DNA of 24,803 nt from Chara braunii (Eukaryota > Streptophyta > Charophyceae > Charales > Characeae): assembly GCA_003427395.1 (NCBI GenBank), contig BFEA01000604.1:561234-586036 (forward strand), read 5' to 3'. Position 1 is the first letter of the stretch, and each line of letters begins with the position of its first letter. The notes beneath the pieces are model-generated. The model searched no databases. It was not told the origin of the DNA and saw nothing but the letters and a program-made list of their open reading frames with translations. Shown here in pieces: positions 1 to 8,829 of the stretch. The position numbers were made by a program, and so were the translations under genes.

Positions 1-184
1 CTACTACTACTACTACTAACCCACTTACCATGGCGCGACAGCGCGATGGGTGAAGTGAGGCGTCGGGCGGCGGGCATTGGCAGAGCTCCCATCGAAGTGT
101 GGCGTTGGGTGAAGTGCGGCGTCGGGCGGGAGAGCTCACGGGGGAGGGGACGAGGGCCGGTGGTTCTCGCCCTCAGGGATTCAA

Positions 185-243
185 AATCGCGGCCCATCTG
201 GGCTGTCGATCCTGGAGATCGACGGCGCAGATGGGCCCCGATT
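185..243. repeat. Long hairpin (27-bp imperfect inverted repeat)
   Basis: Arms 185-211 and 217-243 match at 24 of 27 positions when one is reverse-complemented, with a 5-base loop (212-216). The shared core is GGCCCATCTG and GTCGATC. A second perfect 9-bp inverted repeat (237-245 CCCGATTTC, 254-262 GAAATCGGG, 8-base loop) overlaps the right arm, so the two hairpins are mutually exclusive. Function unknown. Confidence 0.8.
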
Positions 244-377
244 TCGAATTCTTGAAATCGGGCCTACCGGCCCTTTTTTTTCAACTTTCTTGGCCTGGAC
301 GGCCTCCTTTGGGGGGAAGAAGGCCCCCCGCGTCGAAAATGGCCGAGACCCCCCCCACTTCTGGGATGCGCTGGGGT

Positions 378-398
378 CGCCCGGTTGCCAACCGGGCG
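378..398. repeat. Perfect 9-bp hairpin
   Basis: CGCCCGGTT at 378-386 is followed by a GCC loop and AACCGGGCG at 390-398. It is GC-rich and would be stable in RNA or single-stranded DNA. No T-run follows, and the context is eukaryotic, so I do not call it a terminator. Confidence 0.7.
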
Positions 399-1006
399 GA
401 ACAACCGGCCAGGCGGCCCGGCCCCCCCCCCGGGCAACCACCAGGCCGCCGGGCGGCCCGGGGACCAGCCTAGGTTATCATCAGTTTTTTTTTGCTTTTT
501 TTTCAGTTTTCTTGGTTTTGGTGCTTGCCTTGTGTGCTGGTTGTTGTAGTTTCCCTGCCTTTTGTGCTTGTGTTGTCTTCCCTCGCGCCTCCCCAGTGCC
601 CTGTAACCTTTGTATTGCCTTATATCCTTTTGCTTTCCCCGTGTGCCCGTTATGCCTTGTCATCCAACAGCTCAGTGCCTCTCTGCCCCTTGACTTCGTC
701 GACTGCTGGTTGTTGTCGTCGACCTTCCGTGTGTGCCTGTGTGTTATCTGCATAAGGGGATGAGCCCTTCGTCGCGAGGTGGCAATGAGACCAGGAAGAA
801 CGTGTAATTATCCATTTGCCGCAGTAAAAGTCGGTCCTACCACGCTCGAGGCATGCCATACCTGCACAGTGACGGAGTACAAGGTGCACCGTTGATCTTT
901 CATCGGAGATATGCATGACACAGGCAAATGTGTCATGACATACTATACGATCGTAAAAACACACACACACAAACTAATTAAAAAGAAAAACAAGAAGAAA
1001 TCGCAA

Positions 1007-2113
1007 TGAACTCAGTTCAAATCCCCACTGCCGCGGGCTAAGGGTCGTCACTTTTGGTCAAAGGCCTGAAACAGGGTAAAAAAGGCACGTCCCAAGCATG
1101 GAAAATGTCTGAGAAAAGACCCAGGGTCATGGAATACCCTGGCCTAAGTAAAAAAACTGGGTCCAGAACCCCCCACGGGAGACAGTTGACTTTTGGAAAG
1201 TCAACAGTCAGACCCAGCACGGGAGAATCAGGCCCAAAGTCAAACCAACCCGCTGGTCAGCCACGGCCGTCAATCAGATGCACATGATCCGTTGTCTGCA
1301 GGTATCGAGAAGATTTCAGTCCAAATGGGACACAAGGGAAATTGGGAACTGCGCTGCATCCAGGCCATTGGCTTTCGATTCATCTGGGCCGTCGGCCCAA
1401 GGAGACTGGAGGCTGGTCAACGCGAGTCAAGCATATCAAGAGTTGACCAGAGCCCGTGGAGATCATTCTGCCTTGCCCTGGCAAGTGTCCAAGTGCTGCT
1501 TTAGGGAGGCTGTTGGAATGATGCTGGCCCCCTCTGCTGCTTGGCGCCAGCCAGGGAGGAGACTATGCTGGTTGGCCATTTCCTCCATAGCTGTCGACGA
1601 GGTTCTGAGGTTGGACGAGGAGGAGGAGGAGGATCAGGGCCGTGAGATGGAGAGAGATGAACGGGAATTCGACGAGTATTGTTTGCTGATTGCCTCCAAG
1701 AAGGTGAGGAAGACCGCACCATCCTCCATGCTTGCTGCTGACGTGGAGGGAGGATAGGGGCCATGATCAGACCCGCACACTGGACATGTCAGAGGATGTC
1801 AGAAGGGAATGCACAATGCTGAGGTGGTGATAGACAGGGAGATGCCTCTACAGGAACTGGGCTAGAGGAGGTCCTTCCTGAGTACCTACTATTGGACTCT
1901 ACTTCTTCCCCTCTAAGTCTTTCTCTCCCCTTTCTCTCTCTCTCTCTCTCACTTCTTGATCTTCTATGGTGCTCCAACATCTCTGAAATGTGTACATTCT
2001 CGTGACATGGACATGTGAATCATGTGATCGATTCTGGAGACTATATTGTACTTGCTGCGTTTGGATTCTGTGTCATCACCGGTTTGCTTCTCAACGAGAT
2101 TGGGTTCATTGCA
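1007..2113 (+). repeat. Element A 5' LTR
   Basis: This is a direct repeat of 8807-9887. It begins TGAACTCAG and ends TTGCA just before the primer site. It contains a TC microsatellite near its end (about 1930-1951). Relative to the 3' copy it has roughly 25 extra bases near 1337-1362 and lacks about 22 bases present near 9431-9455. The TATAAA found in the 3' LTR (9205-9210) reads ATATCAA here (about 1434-1440), so promoter function may be lost. It also contains one TGCTGACGTGG motif (1736-1746), the motif amplified in the leader. Confidence 0.87.
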
Positions 2114-2115
2114 AT

Positions 2116-2127
2116 TGGTATCAGAGC
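2116..2127 (+). other. Primer binding site, initiator-Met tRNA (Element A)
   Basis: TGGTATCAGAGC lies two bases after the 5' LTR. It is the canonical plant LTR-retrotransposon primer site, complementary to the 3' end of initiator methionine tRNA, and it fixes both the LTR boundary and the element's strand. Confidence 0.93.
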
Positions 2128-2172
2128 GATATCCTCTTACCTTGTGCACTGCTAAATAGTGACATCGACTGA

Positions 2173-2197
2173 GATGATGATGATGATGATGATGATG
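2173..2197. repeat. (GAT)n microsatellite
   Basis: Eight uninterrupted GAT units lie in the Element A leader, about 45 bases downstream of the primer site. Confidence 0.9.
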
Positions 2198-2310
2198 GAG
2201 AAATGAGGCCGTCTGCCGTGGAGGTGAAGAGCGGTATTGGCGACGTTTTTATTGTTGCTTGACATTCGATCGGCGGGCAGAGAATTTTCAGAGCCACATG
2301 GCAAATTGAT

Positions 2311-2832
2311 TGCTGACGTGGCACTGTAGAGAGAGGCTGGCGAATAGGGAAGGTGTGCTGACATTGATTGGGGAGGGAACGAAGAGGCATTTACCGTCAG
2401 TTACCAGGTGGAAGGCGCGCACGGCAACTGAGTGTGGATGTGGAAGACATCTTGCTGACACGGTCTGGCCTGCTGATGTGGCAGGCACGATTGTGCCATT
2501 GTATACACCTCCTGCTGACGCATTCCTCGCCGACATGGCATGCTGCCTTATTGAGGTGGCAGTGCACATAGGTGCTGACGTGGCACCTGCAGGAGGAACA
2601 GCGAGGTACCCAGGCGGACGTGGCAATATCCAAGAGGGCAGCGAGGTACCTCCAGTGGCATGACACCTTCCAAGAGAGAGAGGAGCAGATACGGTTCCAG
2701 GCCGTATTCCAGTGCTGACGTGGCATACGCAGTATTCCATTTCTGGCGTGGCCCTTGCAGGGCCAATTGACGTGCTCACATGGCACATGTCTGCTGGCGT
2801 GGCACACTGGGTACTGCCAAGCTGACGTGGCA
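2311..2832 (+). repeat. Degenerate array of TGCTGACGTGGCA
   Basis: Exact 13-mers occur at 2311, 2573 and 2713. One-mismatch copies occur at 2471 (TGCTGATGTGGCA), 2792 (TGCTGGCGTGGCA) and 2820 (AGCTGACGTGGCA). More diverged copies lie at 2528, 2613 and 2773, and partial TGCTGAC copies at 2356, 2453 and 2513. Spacing is irregular (about 20-100 bases). Part of the array keeps a 40-base duplication (2601 and 2641, both starting GCGAGGTACC). It looks like a decayed minisatellite whose most conserved part contains TGACGTGG, a sequence of the type bound by bZIP factors. Antisense reading of the array produces long Cys/His-rich open frames that are a by-product of the repeat. Confidence 0.8.
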
Positions 2833-3312
2833 AACCGCTTACAAGTGGAGGCTGGTGGAGGGATACCTTGCACATGTGGAACCAGGCGGGCGGTACAGCA
2901 CCAGATAATGCTGTAGTGCCACACGGAGGGACACGTGTCTGGTCACACAACCATCTGCAAGTGGACAGAGACAAGCAGCAGCTAGCTATTGTTTGGTTGT
3001 TGTTGTGTTGCTGGTTGCATACTTACATGTCGTGGGCTGTCTTGTGGATGTTTGCGGACTCACCATTGCTTTGTTGTCTTGATCACACTGGTCGTTGCTA
3101 GGAACCTGCACAGTCTCTCAAATTTGAAAATCATCAGTCATAACTAGCAGACAGTTAGGAATAGACATAGACATTGAATAATTGTGAATATATTTCTGAT
3201 CCATTTAATTTCATTCGATTTCCTTATTTCCTGAATTTTTTTGTTTGTAGGTGAGGCCGTGGAATTCACACTTGTCTTTTGAGTTTATTGAGCGGCATTC
3301 TCACCTGCCGAC

Positions 3313-3697
3313 ATGGCTTTCTTATGGACGTGGTTGCCAGCATCTATCCTAACTCGGTTAATCCCTCTCTTCTTATTTCCCATCTCTCACACTTTCTTCG
3401 CCGATGAGGATGAAGAAAGACAACTGAAGACAAGGGGGCAGAGAGATGCCCGTCATGATCAAATGCTAACCCGGTTGCAACAGCTGCTCACCGAACTGCA
3501 CGACGCCGGTCCAGAGGCCAGCACATACGCAGCCAGTTCGATCTGCGTGCAGCGGAGGACAAACTCCGAAAGACTGACACTGCTGTTCTGACGATGGAAG
3601 TGAGCGGAAGACTGCAGCAGATATCAATGAGGCTAACTTGAGCCTCGATCGGTATGTCGCTCAGCAGCTGGAGAGACTGGGTAAAGAAGTGCATTGA
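3313..3697 (+). pseudogene. Decayed coiled-coil coding fragment in the Element A leader
   Basis: The plus strand reads, with at least two frame changes, from a hydrophobic N-terminus (residues about 1-30 of the first frame) into a charged helical stretch with heptad-like leucines (MLTRLQQLLTELHDAG) and, in later frames, RLQQISMRL and QQLERLGKEVH before a stop near 3697. This resembles the N-terminal coiled coil of some Gypsy Gag proteins, but no named domain can be assigned. It may be a degraded Gag N-terminus or a captured fragment. Confidence 0.35.
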
Positions 3698-3960
3698 GCC
3701 TCACTACTCGTCACCTTGAGCACACACACACAATGAGAGATCACACGATATGCACACTGGAGTCCAGAGATGCACAGTCCAGATAAGTGCAGCTTAGAAA
3801 TTCCAACGAATTATCATATTAAACAGTTTTTGAGTTCCAGTCACCAAGCGCTCATCAGTGCGGAGCTCAGTAAACCACTCTGAGTATCCAGCATCCTCAT
3901 CCAAGGTAGGTGAATCTCTCTTCTCTCTGGCTCTCTTCTCTCCCTCTCTCCCTCATGCAT

Positions 3961-3961
<1 letters not shown>

Positions 3962-4028
<67 letters not shown>

Positions 4029-4029
4029 N

Positions 4030-4117
<88 letters not shown>
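3962..4117. repeat. (CT)n microsatellite, about 155 bases
   Basis: An almost pure CT dinucleotide tract, interrupted near 4027-4029 by an extra C and one ambiguous base (N at 4029). Open frames here translate only to Leu-Ser or Arg-Glu repeats and are not genes. The length of such a tract is unreliable in assemblies. Confidence 0.95.
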
Positions 4118-4119
<2 letters not shown>

Positions 4120-4492
4120 CTTGAAGATCTTGACTCTGAATACATCTGCTACTACTCAGCTCTATCTCCTACTACTAGCTATGCGGCTATGGCTGCCTTT
4201 CCTTCCTCAGCACAGCGCTGCCCAGCAGGGGCTCCAGTGCTAACCACTCGCAGATAGCGCACAAGCGCCAGCAGCGCTTCCACACTTCTTGCGAATGAGC
4301 AATCTGTCCGAAATGTGGCTGGCCAGTCCTTATATTGACTTGGACTGAGCCTTGACTCGTCCCAGCCTCTGCTTCTCTTGGCCTGACTTGGGCCTGGTAC
4401 CAGCTGCCCGCGGCCTGTTTGCTTCAAAATGTTGAGGCCTGGTACCTCCCTGGGTTTTCTGTGGTGTGCTGCTGCTTCTGGGTCTGTGGAAC

Positions 4493-4632
4493 GTGACTCT
4501 TGACTGTGAATCGTGACCCTTGCCTGTGGGATATGACCTTTGGCTGTGAGACGTGACTTTTGCCTGTGAGACACGACCTTTGACTATGGGATGTGACTTT
4601 TGCCTCTTGGATATGACTGTTGACCGGGTACC
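4493..4632. repeat. 20-bp minisatellite, seven tandem copies
   Basis: Seven consecutive 20-base units begin at 4493, 4513, 4533, 4553, 4573, 4593 and 4613, each close to GTGACYTTTGVCTGTGRGAY. After an 8-base interruption, two more degenerate units follow (about 4641-4682). Because 20 is not a multiple of three, the same repeat is read in all three minus-strand frames, which stay open over much of 4179-4765 and give repetitive Ser/His/Gln peptides. It lies immediately upstream of gag. Confidence 0.88.
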
Positions 4633-5750
4633 TGTCGGACTTGACCTCTGGGGTACCCGACGTGACCTTTCTGAAACTGGCCGACCTGGCCCCACTTGGC
4701 CTGGGAAATTTGACCCTGAGATTCGAATTTGGGGTCTGCATCGTGGAATGCCTTTCAGAAGTCAAGGAAGAAGAAAAGGGAGAACCAAGTGAAGAGAGAG
4801 AAGAACAAGAATTGAGTGAGGAAATTATGGACGCAACGATTAAGCAACTGCAAGATGCGGTGGAAGCGGAAAGAAAGAAAAAGGAAGCCTATGTGAGACA
4901 AAGAAGGGAGAAAGAACAGCAAGACAGGAAAGTGGAGGAAATAAAGCAGAAATTTAAGATTGGATCAGAAACTGACCTGGTAACTCTAGTAGAGAGTTTG
5001 ATGGTATATCTTGCTCACATCGAGACGAAATTGGACCACATCACTAACGAACTACGGACGGTGGCGAATGCGGTCAAAGGTAAGAACAAGGTGTTGAAAG
5101 AAGAAGAAGAAGAAGAAAAGGAAGACAAACCGAGGGAGAAGTTAATAAAGGACGCCATCAAAGCTCAAGGTCCCAACGAAGCTGACACTTCCAAGAAAAG
5201 AAAGGAAAACGAAAACGAAGGTGCAAAACCGAAAAGAAAGGAGAAAGTCAAAATGAAATTACCATTTACGTACACAGGGAAGAAAGCGGAAAATCTGCTT
5301 CTTTGGATAACAGAAATTCAGACTTACTGTTCCACGAAGAGAGCAGTCAGGTAGCATTCACAACCTCATGTCTTGGTGAGGGCGTTAAGGAATGGGTGTG
5401 GTCGGAAGCCAATGCTGCCAGGTTTGAGTACATCGGTGATTGGGCAAGAACATTGAACCTAAAACAATTTCTGCAGAAAATCAAGGAAAGGTTTCTCGAC
5501 AAGACCATGGTAGATAAGGCCTTTGACGATCTCACCACCATAGAGCAAAGTCGCTGGTCTCCGTTAACATTTTGTCCCGGGAAGTGGTTCGTCTTTTGCA
5601 GGTACCTGATCTGAATGTGCATGATGATCAGGTCTTGTATATCTACTCCTGCGCACTCCCTGAGCCAGGTAAGTATAATTATCGTCAATTCCGGGACCTT
5701 GCCTTGCAAGGGGAACAGATGACTTCCCAAGTGAAAAGTACGTACTCTTG
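4620..5750 (+). pseudogene. gag: Element A Gag (capsid), frameshifted
   Basis: The first frame (4620-5354) is open without a clear ATG at its start; the first internal ATG of note is 4827. It encodes a Glu/Lys-rich coiled coil (EAERKKKEAYVRQRREKE), a highly charged linker, then the start of a retrotransposon Gag domain (PFTYTGKKAENLLLWITEI). Near 5340 the reading moves to another frame (through 5614), which carries the Gag core (EGVKEWVW, LKQFLQKIKERFLDKTM). Near 5575 it moves again, giving VPDLNVHDDQVLYIYS and YNYRQFRDLALQGEQ up to a stop near 5750. The protein would form the virus-like particle of the element; two frameshifts make it non-functional. The fragments align in the order expected of plant Gypsy Gag. 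Confidence 0.85.
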
Positions 5751-5900
5751 AGTCTTAAGGGGGGGGCAGCGTAGTGGGACAGGCAAACGGATTTTGTGGA
5801 GGAAGAAACGACAGGACCACCTCGCCATTTTCGATAACGAGACCACGAGGGTGGGACCAGTAGCAGCAGTCAGTCTGAAAAGGGTGACGTCACTACTGCA

Positions 5901-6134
5901 GTGGCCAACAAGGGAGGCACGAACTTTGGTGGAGTGAAGAAGAGGAGGCCACGTTCCTTTCCAGCACATCCTGGCACAGCTTCCGGGAAGCCCTGGGAAA
6001 AGACGGGCATCACCCAAAAAGTATGGCATGATCGTATGGATGTTGGTCAGTGCCTTAAGTGCGGCACTGAGGGACACATTATTGCATGGTGTCCCTTGAT
6101 CTGGAACCCAAAAGAGAACAGCCAGCAGTCGTAG
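5901..6134 (+). pseudogene. gag: Element A Gag C-terminus, CCHC zinc knuckle
   Basis: This is a 77-residue open frame with a basic segment (KKRRPRSF) and a zinc knuckle CLKCGTEGHIIAWC (C-x2-C-x4-H-x4-C, bases 6051-6092), the nucleocapsid RNA-binding motif of Gag. All four metal ligands are present. It is separated from the Gag core by a stop near 5750 and about 150 bases of frame-disrupted sequence. The stop at 6132 ends the frame before the protease. Confidence 0.85.
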
Positions 6135-6257
6135 TATTTGCTCCTACTGAGTCGGAGGGTTCTCATGAGTCGGCGCCACGAACCCCTTTCAACACTCCAG
6201 CTCTTATGGCAGAGGATGGCTCTTTTTCGACCCCTCACTGAGTTCACACTAAACAAG

Positions 6258-6657
6258 TCTTATGTTTCGTTACACTGGGTGAGTCCCTTGATGAACTTGG
6301 TTGTGAATTGATTGCTTTGAGAAGTGCATGGGCTAAGAAAGCTAAGAGTAAGGGTGAGTTGATGATTGCAGATGTAGAGATTGCGCGAACGCGTGTTGAT
6401 GCTTTGTTAGACCCTGGTCTATGAGATCTTACATCTCTGAGAAAGCAATTAAGAAGTTGCACTTAGGGATGAAGGTAAAGGATTTGCCCAGACCCATCAC
6501 GTTCATGTTGGATGGTAAAAGTACCACCACTGTTTCTCAATATGTCGACCGGGTGAAATGTTATTTTCGAACAAAGGAAGGAACGAAGATCTTGCATGAA
6601 GTAACATTCCTAGTCGAAAATAATTTGTCGTTTCACTTGCTTTTGGGCATGGATTGA
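6258..6657 (+). pseudogene. pol: Element A aspartic protease, frameshifted
   Basis: The first frame runs from about 6258 to a TGA at 6422 and contains the catalytic loop region (ALLDPGL; Asp codon 6410-6412), where the family normally has D-S/T-G-A. The sequence then shifts frame and continues RSYISEKAIKKL through LSFHLLLGMD, ending at a TGA near 6655. The two blocks match the flap-side and C-terminal LLGMD signature of retropepsin-like proteases, which cleave the Gag-Pol polyprotein. The frameshift falls within a few codons of the active site and would abolish activity. Confidence 0.78.
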
Positions 6658-6809
6658 CACGAGGAAGCCGACCAGAAGACAAGTTCAAGGATAAAATTGT
6701 CACTTTCAAGAATAAAAAAATTGAAATGAAATCAATTTAACTGTTTCATAAGTCTGGATTTTCCTCATCTCTGTCTTTTTGTTGCAGGACTCTTCCTACT
6801 TTCCGTAGC

Positions 6810-7690
6810 ATGGTCACGAAGAAGAAGCTGGTACAGGATGTAATGATGGTGCTCGTTAAGAACGTGGGTGAGTGCTTTGCGTCCAATCCTCCTCCTATCG
6901 AGAAACTACTTAACGAATATAAGGACATGCAAAATGAACCAACAGGAGTAACCGAAGAAACCATCAAACATACTATTGAAATTATTCCCGCATACTATTG
7001 AAATTATTCCCGGTAGTAAGATTCCCAAAGGACCGACTTACCGCGTGTCCTCGTGGGAATTGAAAGAGTTGAAAAAACAACAGCAGAAACTAACAAAGAA
7101 AGGATGGATAAAGCTTAGTTCTTCTCCCTACAGCGCGCATCTGCTCTTCATGCCGAAAAAGGAAGGTGAACTTAGCTTGTGCATTGACTATCGAGGGTTG
7201 AATTCCATAACGATGAAGAATGTGGAACCTCTTCCTCGAATTGTACGGTTGCAAGTACTTCAGTAAGATTGATCGAAAATCTGGCTACCATCAGATTGAG
7301 GTGCCCTCAAAAGATCGACAGGAGACGGCATTCTGAACCAAGCATGGACACTACGAGTTCATTGCGATGCCCTTTGGTCTGACTAACCCCAGCAACCTTC
7401 CAACAATCAATGAACGAACTGTTTTGACGGTGGTTGAACTAATTTGTTGTCGTGTATCTCGATGACATCCTCGTGTATAGCAAGACCTTGGAGGACCACG
7501 AGAAGCACTTGCGATTGGTTCTATAACACCTGCGATTGCTAAACCTGAAGTGTTATATCTTGGACATATAGTAAACGAGGAAAGATTAAGGACTGAAGAA
7601 AGGAAGATGACAACAATCAGAGATTGGCCCAGACCAAAGACTGTCACTGAATTGAGATATTTCTTTGGTCTGACGAGCTATTATAGGAAG
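6810..7690 (+). pseudogene. pol: Element A reverse transcriptase, multiply broken
   Basis: A leader segment (6810-7001, KLLNEYKDMQNEPTGV) is thrown out of frame by a perfect 22-bp tandem duplication. The next frame (6976-7266) carries the RT palm motifs [22 protein letters not shown] and [20 protein letters not shown]. Further frame changes follow: [12 protein letters not shown] near 7265-7300, a TGA near 7334, then HYEFIAMPFGLTNP. The catalytic box VVYLDDILVY is at 7449-7478 (YLDD 7455-7466, both Asp present). The thumb and connection region (LYLGHIVN, PKTVTELRYFFGLTSYYRKFV) sits in the 7550 frame. RT copies the element RNA into cDNA; this copy cannot encode a continuous enzyme. Confidence 0.9.
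6969..7012 (+). repeat. Perfect 22-bp tandem duplication in pol
   Basis: Bases 6969-6990 and 6991-7012 are identical (both CATACTATTGAAATTATTCC followed by CG). Since 22 is not divisible by three, the duplication shifts the frame between the pre-RT segment and the RT domain. Confidence 0.97.
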
Positions 7691-8274
7691 TTTGTTCGCA
7701 AATTCTCCATAATAGTTGTGCCTATGAGGAGATTGGTTAAGAAAGAAACGTCTTGGTTATGGGACAAAGACTATGATTCTGCATTCAAGAAACTAAACTA
7801 CGCATTAACTTACTACCCTGTCTTGGAGATTGTTGATCTCTCACTACCCTTTATTGTCACGACAAACGCAAGTCAGTTTGGGAATGGGGCGGTACTACAG
7901 CAGGATGATGGGAAGGGTTATAGACCACTTGAATTTATGTCTAAGCGCTTACCCTCTAAAAAAGTGGCCAATTTGACCTATGAACAAGAACTATATGCCT
8001 TGGCAGGAGCCCTAGACACCTAGAAACACTACTTTCTCGGCAAGCACTTACTATCTATTCGGATCACTCTGACAAGTTAGTGCAGTGGTCTGCCTTCATC
8101 GACACCTTCGACTTTGAATTGAAGACGTTCAAACATAAGTCTAATATAGTGGCAAATAAATTGTTTAGACGATCTGATTTCTTCAGTACCATAGTTACCT
8201 ACCTCGACACCAAGAATGAGCTGAAGGACAAGATACGCGTTAGGTGTGTTGCGGATCCTATCTGGCGGAGGTAG
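7691..8274 (+). pseudogene. pol: Element A RNase H domain, first catalytic Asp lost
   Basis: The 7550-8023 frame continues into the RNase H domain: LPFIVTTNASQFGNGAVLQQ, GYRPLEFMSKRLPSKKV, YEQELYALAGAL. Family members have TDAS at the first motif; here the codon at 7865-7867 is AAC, giving TNAS, so the first metal-binding Asp is replaced. A stop at 8021-8023 and a frame change follow. The 8080-8274 frame holds the end of the domain (FDFELKTFKHKSNIVANKLFRRSDF, where family members usually have VADALSR). The domain would degrade RNA in the RNA-DNA hybrid; it is inactive here. Confidence 0.82.
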
Positions 8275-8829
8275 TGCAGATTGAAACTGAGTTTATTGCA
8301 TTCCATCTATCGGGCTCATCCCTGAGTCCTATCATTCAAACCCACAAAAAAACCTTGAGTTTTTTCTTGACTATCGTCTAAGTGATGACATTCTCTTCTT
8401 CATGGATAAACCTGTAGAAAGAATTTGTGTTCCTCACAAGGAAGAAGTCAAGAGCTCGATTTTGGGGGAATGTCATGATACTGAGGGACACTTTGGTTTT
8501 AAGAAGACGTTTGCTAATCTGGTGAGTTATTTGAATAGCAAGGAATGAAAAATGATGTACTAACATATGTGAGGACCTGTCTACTGTGCCAGAAGAACAA
8601 GTCATCTCATGAGAAGGCGGAAACAAACCTATTGCACAAGGTAAAGTTCAAAAACCAACCTGAGTCACAAGCAAGATGGTTTAGTAAGAAAGAACTCCTA
8701 TTGCACCTAACATAATTGTTGGATATGAACGCGGGATAAAGGAACATCGGACTTGAAAGAATTAATTTCTGCGTTGGAGCTCGAAATCGGGCCGGATGGA
8801 ATGCAATAAACTCAGTTTCAATCCGCACT
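8273..8829. repeat. 35-bp inverted repeat pair bracketing the integrase remnant
   Basis: Bases 8273-8307 are the reverse complement of 8795-8829 with one mismatch (8278 against 8824). The left arm lies in pol coding sequence (reading VVQIETEFIAFH). The right arm spans the start of the 3' LTR. The start of the 5' LTR (about 1004-1032) also resembles the right arm, so this sequence is tied to the LTR terminus. Confidence 0.9.
8276..8690 (+). pseudogene. pol: Element A integrase N-terminal zinc finger remnant; core missing
   Basis: Fragments in changing frames read VERICVPHKEEVKSSILGECHD then EGHFGFKKTFANLV, and after a shift TCLLCQKNK. The HHCC zinc-binding residues are visible (His codons 8474-8476 and 8489-8491; Cys codons 8578-8580 and 8587-8589), with a frameshift between the His pair and the Cys pair. 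Sequence beyond about 8690 has no recognisable DDE catalytic core before the 3' LTR starts at 8807. Family integrases continue for about 300 more residues here, so a deletion of roughly 1 kb or more is inferred. Confidence 0.8.

Larger units (their letters stand above)
1..1006. other. Non-coding, GC-rich region with hairpins; no gene recognised
   Basis: The stretch opens with a short CTA microsatellite (1-18) and is GC-rich to about 480, then T-rich (480-660), ending in an AC run and A-rich purine tract (958-1000) just before Element A. Short open frames exist on both strands, but they are low in complexity, overlap each other, and show no recognisable domain. The visible structure is inverted repeats, listed separately. 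The purine-rich tract beside the 5' LTR of Element A resembles a polypurine tract but lies on the outer side of the LTR, so I give it no role. Confidence 0.6.
2128..4619 (+). other. Element A long leader, mostly non-coding
   Basis: About 2.5 kb lies between the primer site and the recognisable gag. It contains the TGCTGACGTGGCA array (2311-2832), an AT-rich stretch (3120-3250) ending in a polypyrimidine-AG sequence, a decayed coiled-coil coding fragment (3313-3697), the (CT)n tract and a 20-bp minisatellite. The leader is unusually long and repeat-rich, so secondary insertions inside it are possible, although I see no clean boundaries. Confidence 0.6.

Noticed and set aside
958-1000. A-rich purine tract before the 5' LTR of Element A as a polypurine tract
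   Set aside because: It lies outside the element on the wrong side of the 5' LTR; it would matter only if another tandem copy lay to the left, for which there is no evidence.
2288-2974. Long antisense open frames (up to 228 residues) rich in Cys and His, with recurring CHVS
   Set aside because: They arise from translating the antisense of the TGACGTGGCA array; several frames are open at once and no domain structure is visible.
3858-4257. Open frames of Leu-Ser or Arg-Glu repeats
   Set aside because: Pure products of the (CT)n microsatellite.
5885-5892. TGACGTCA palindrome (CRE-like)
   Set aside because: A single 8-mer inside decayed gag; expected by chance in a window of this size.
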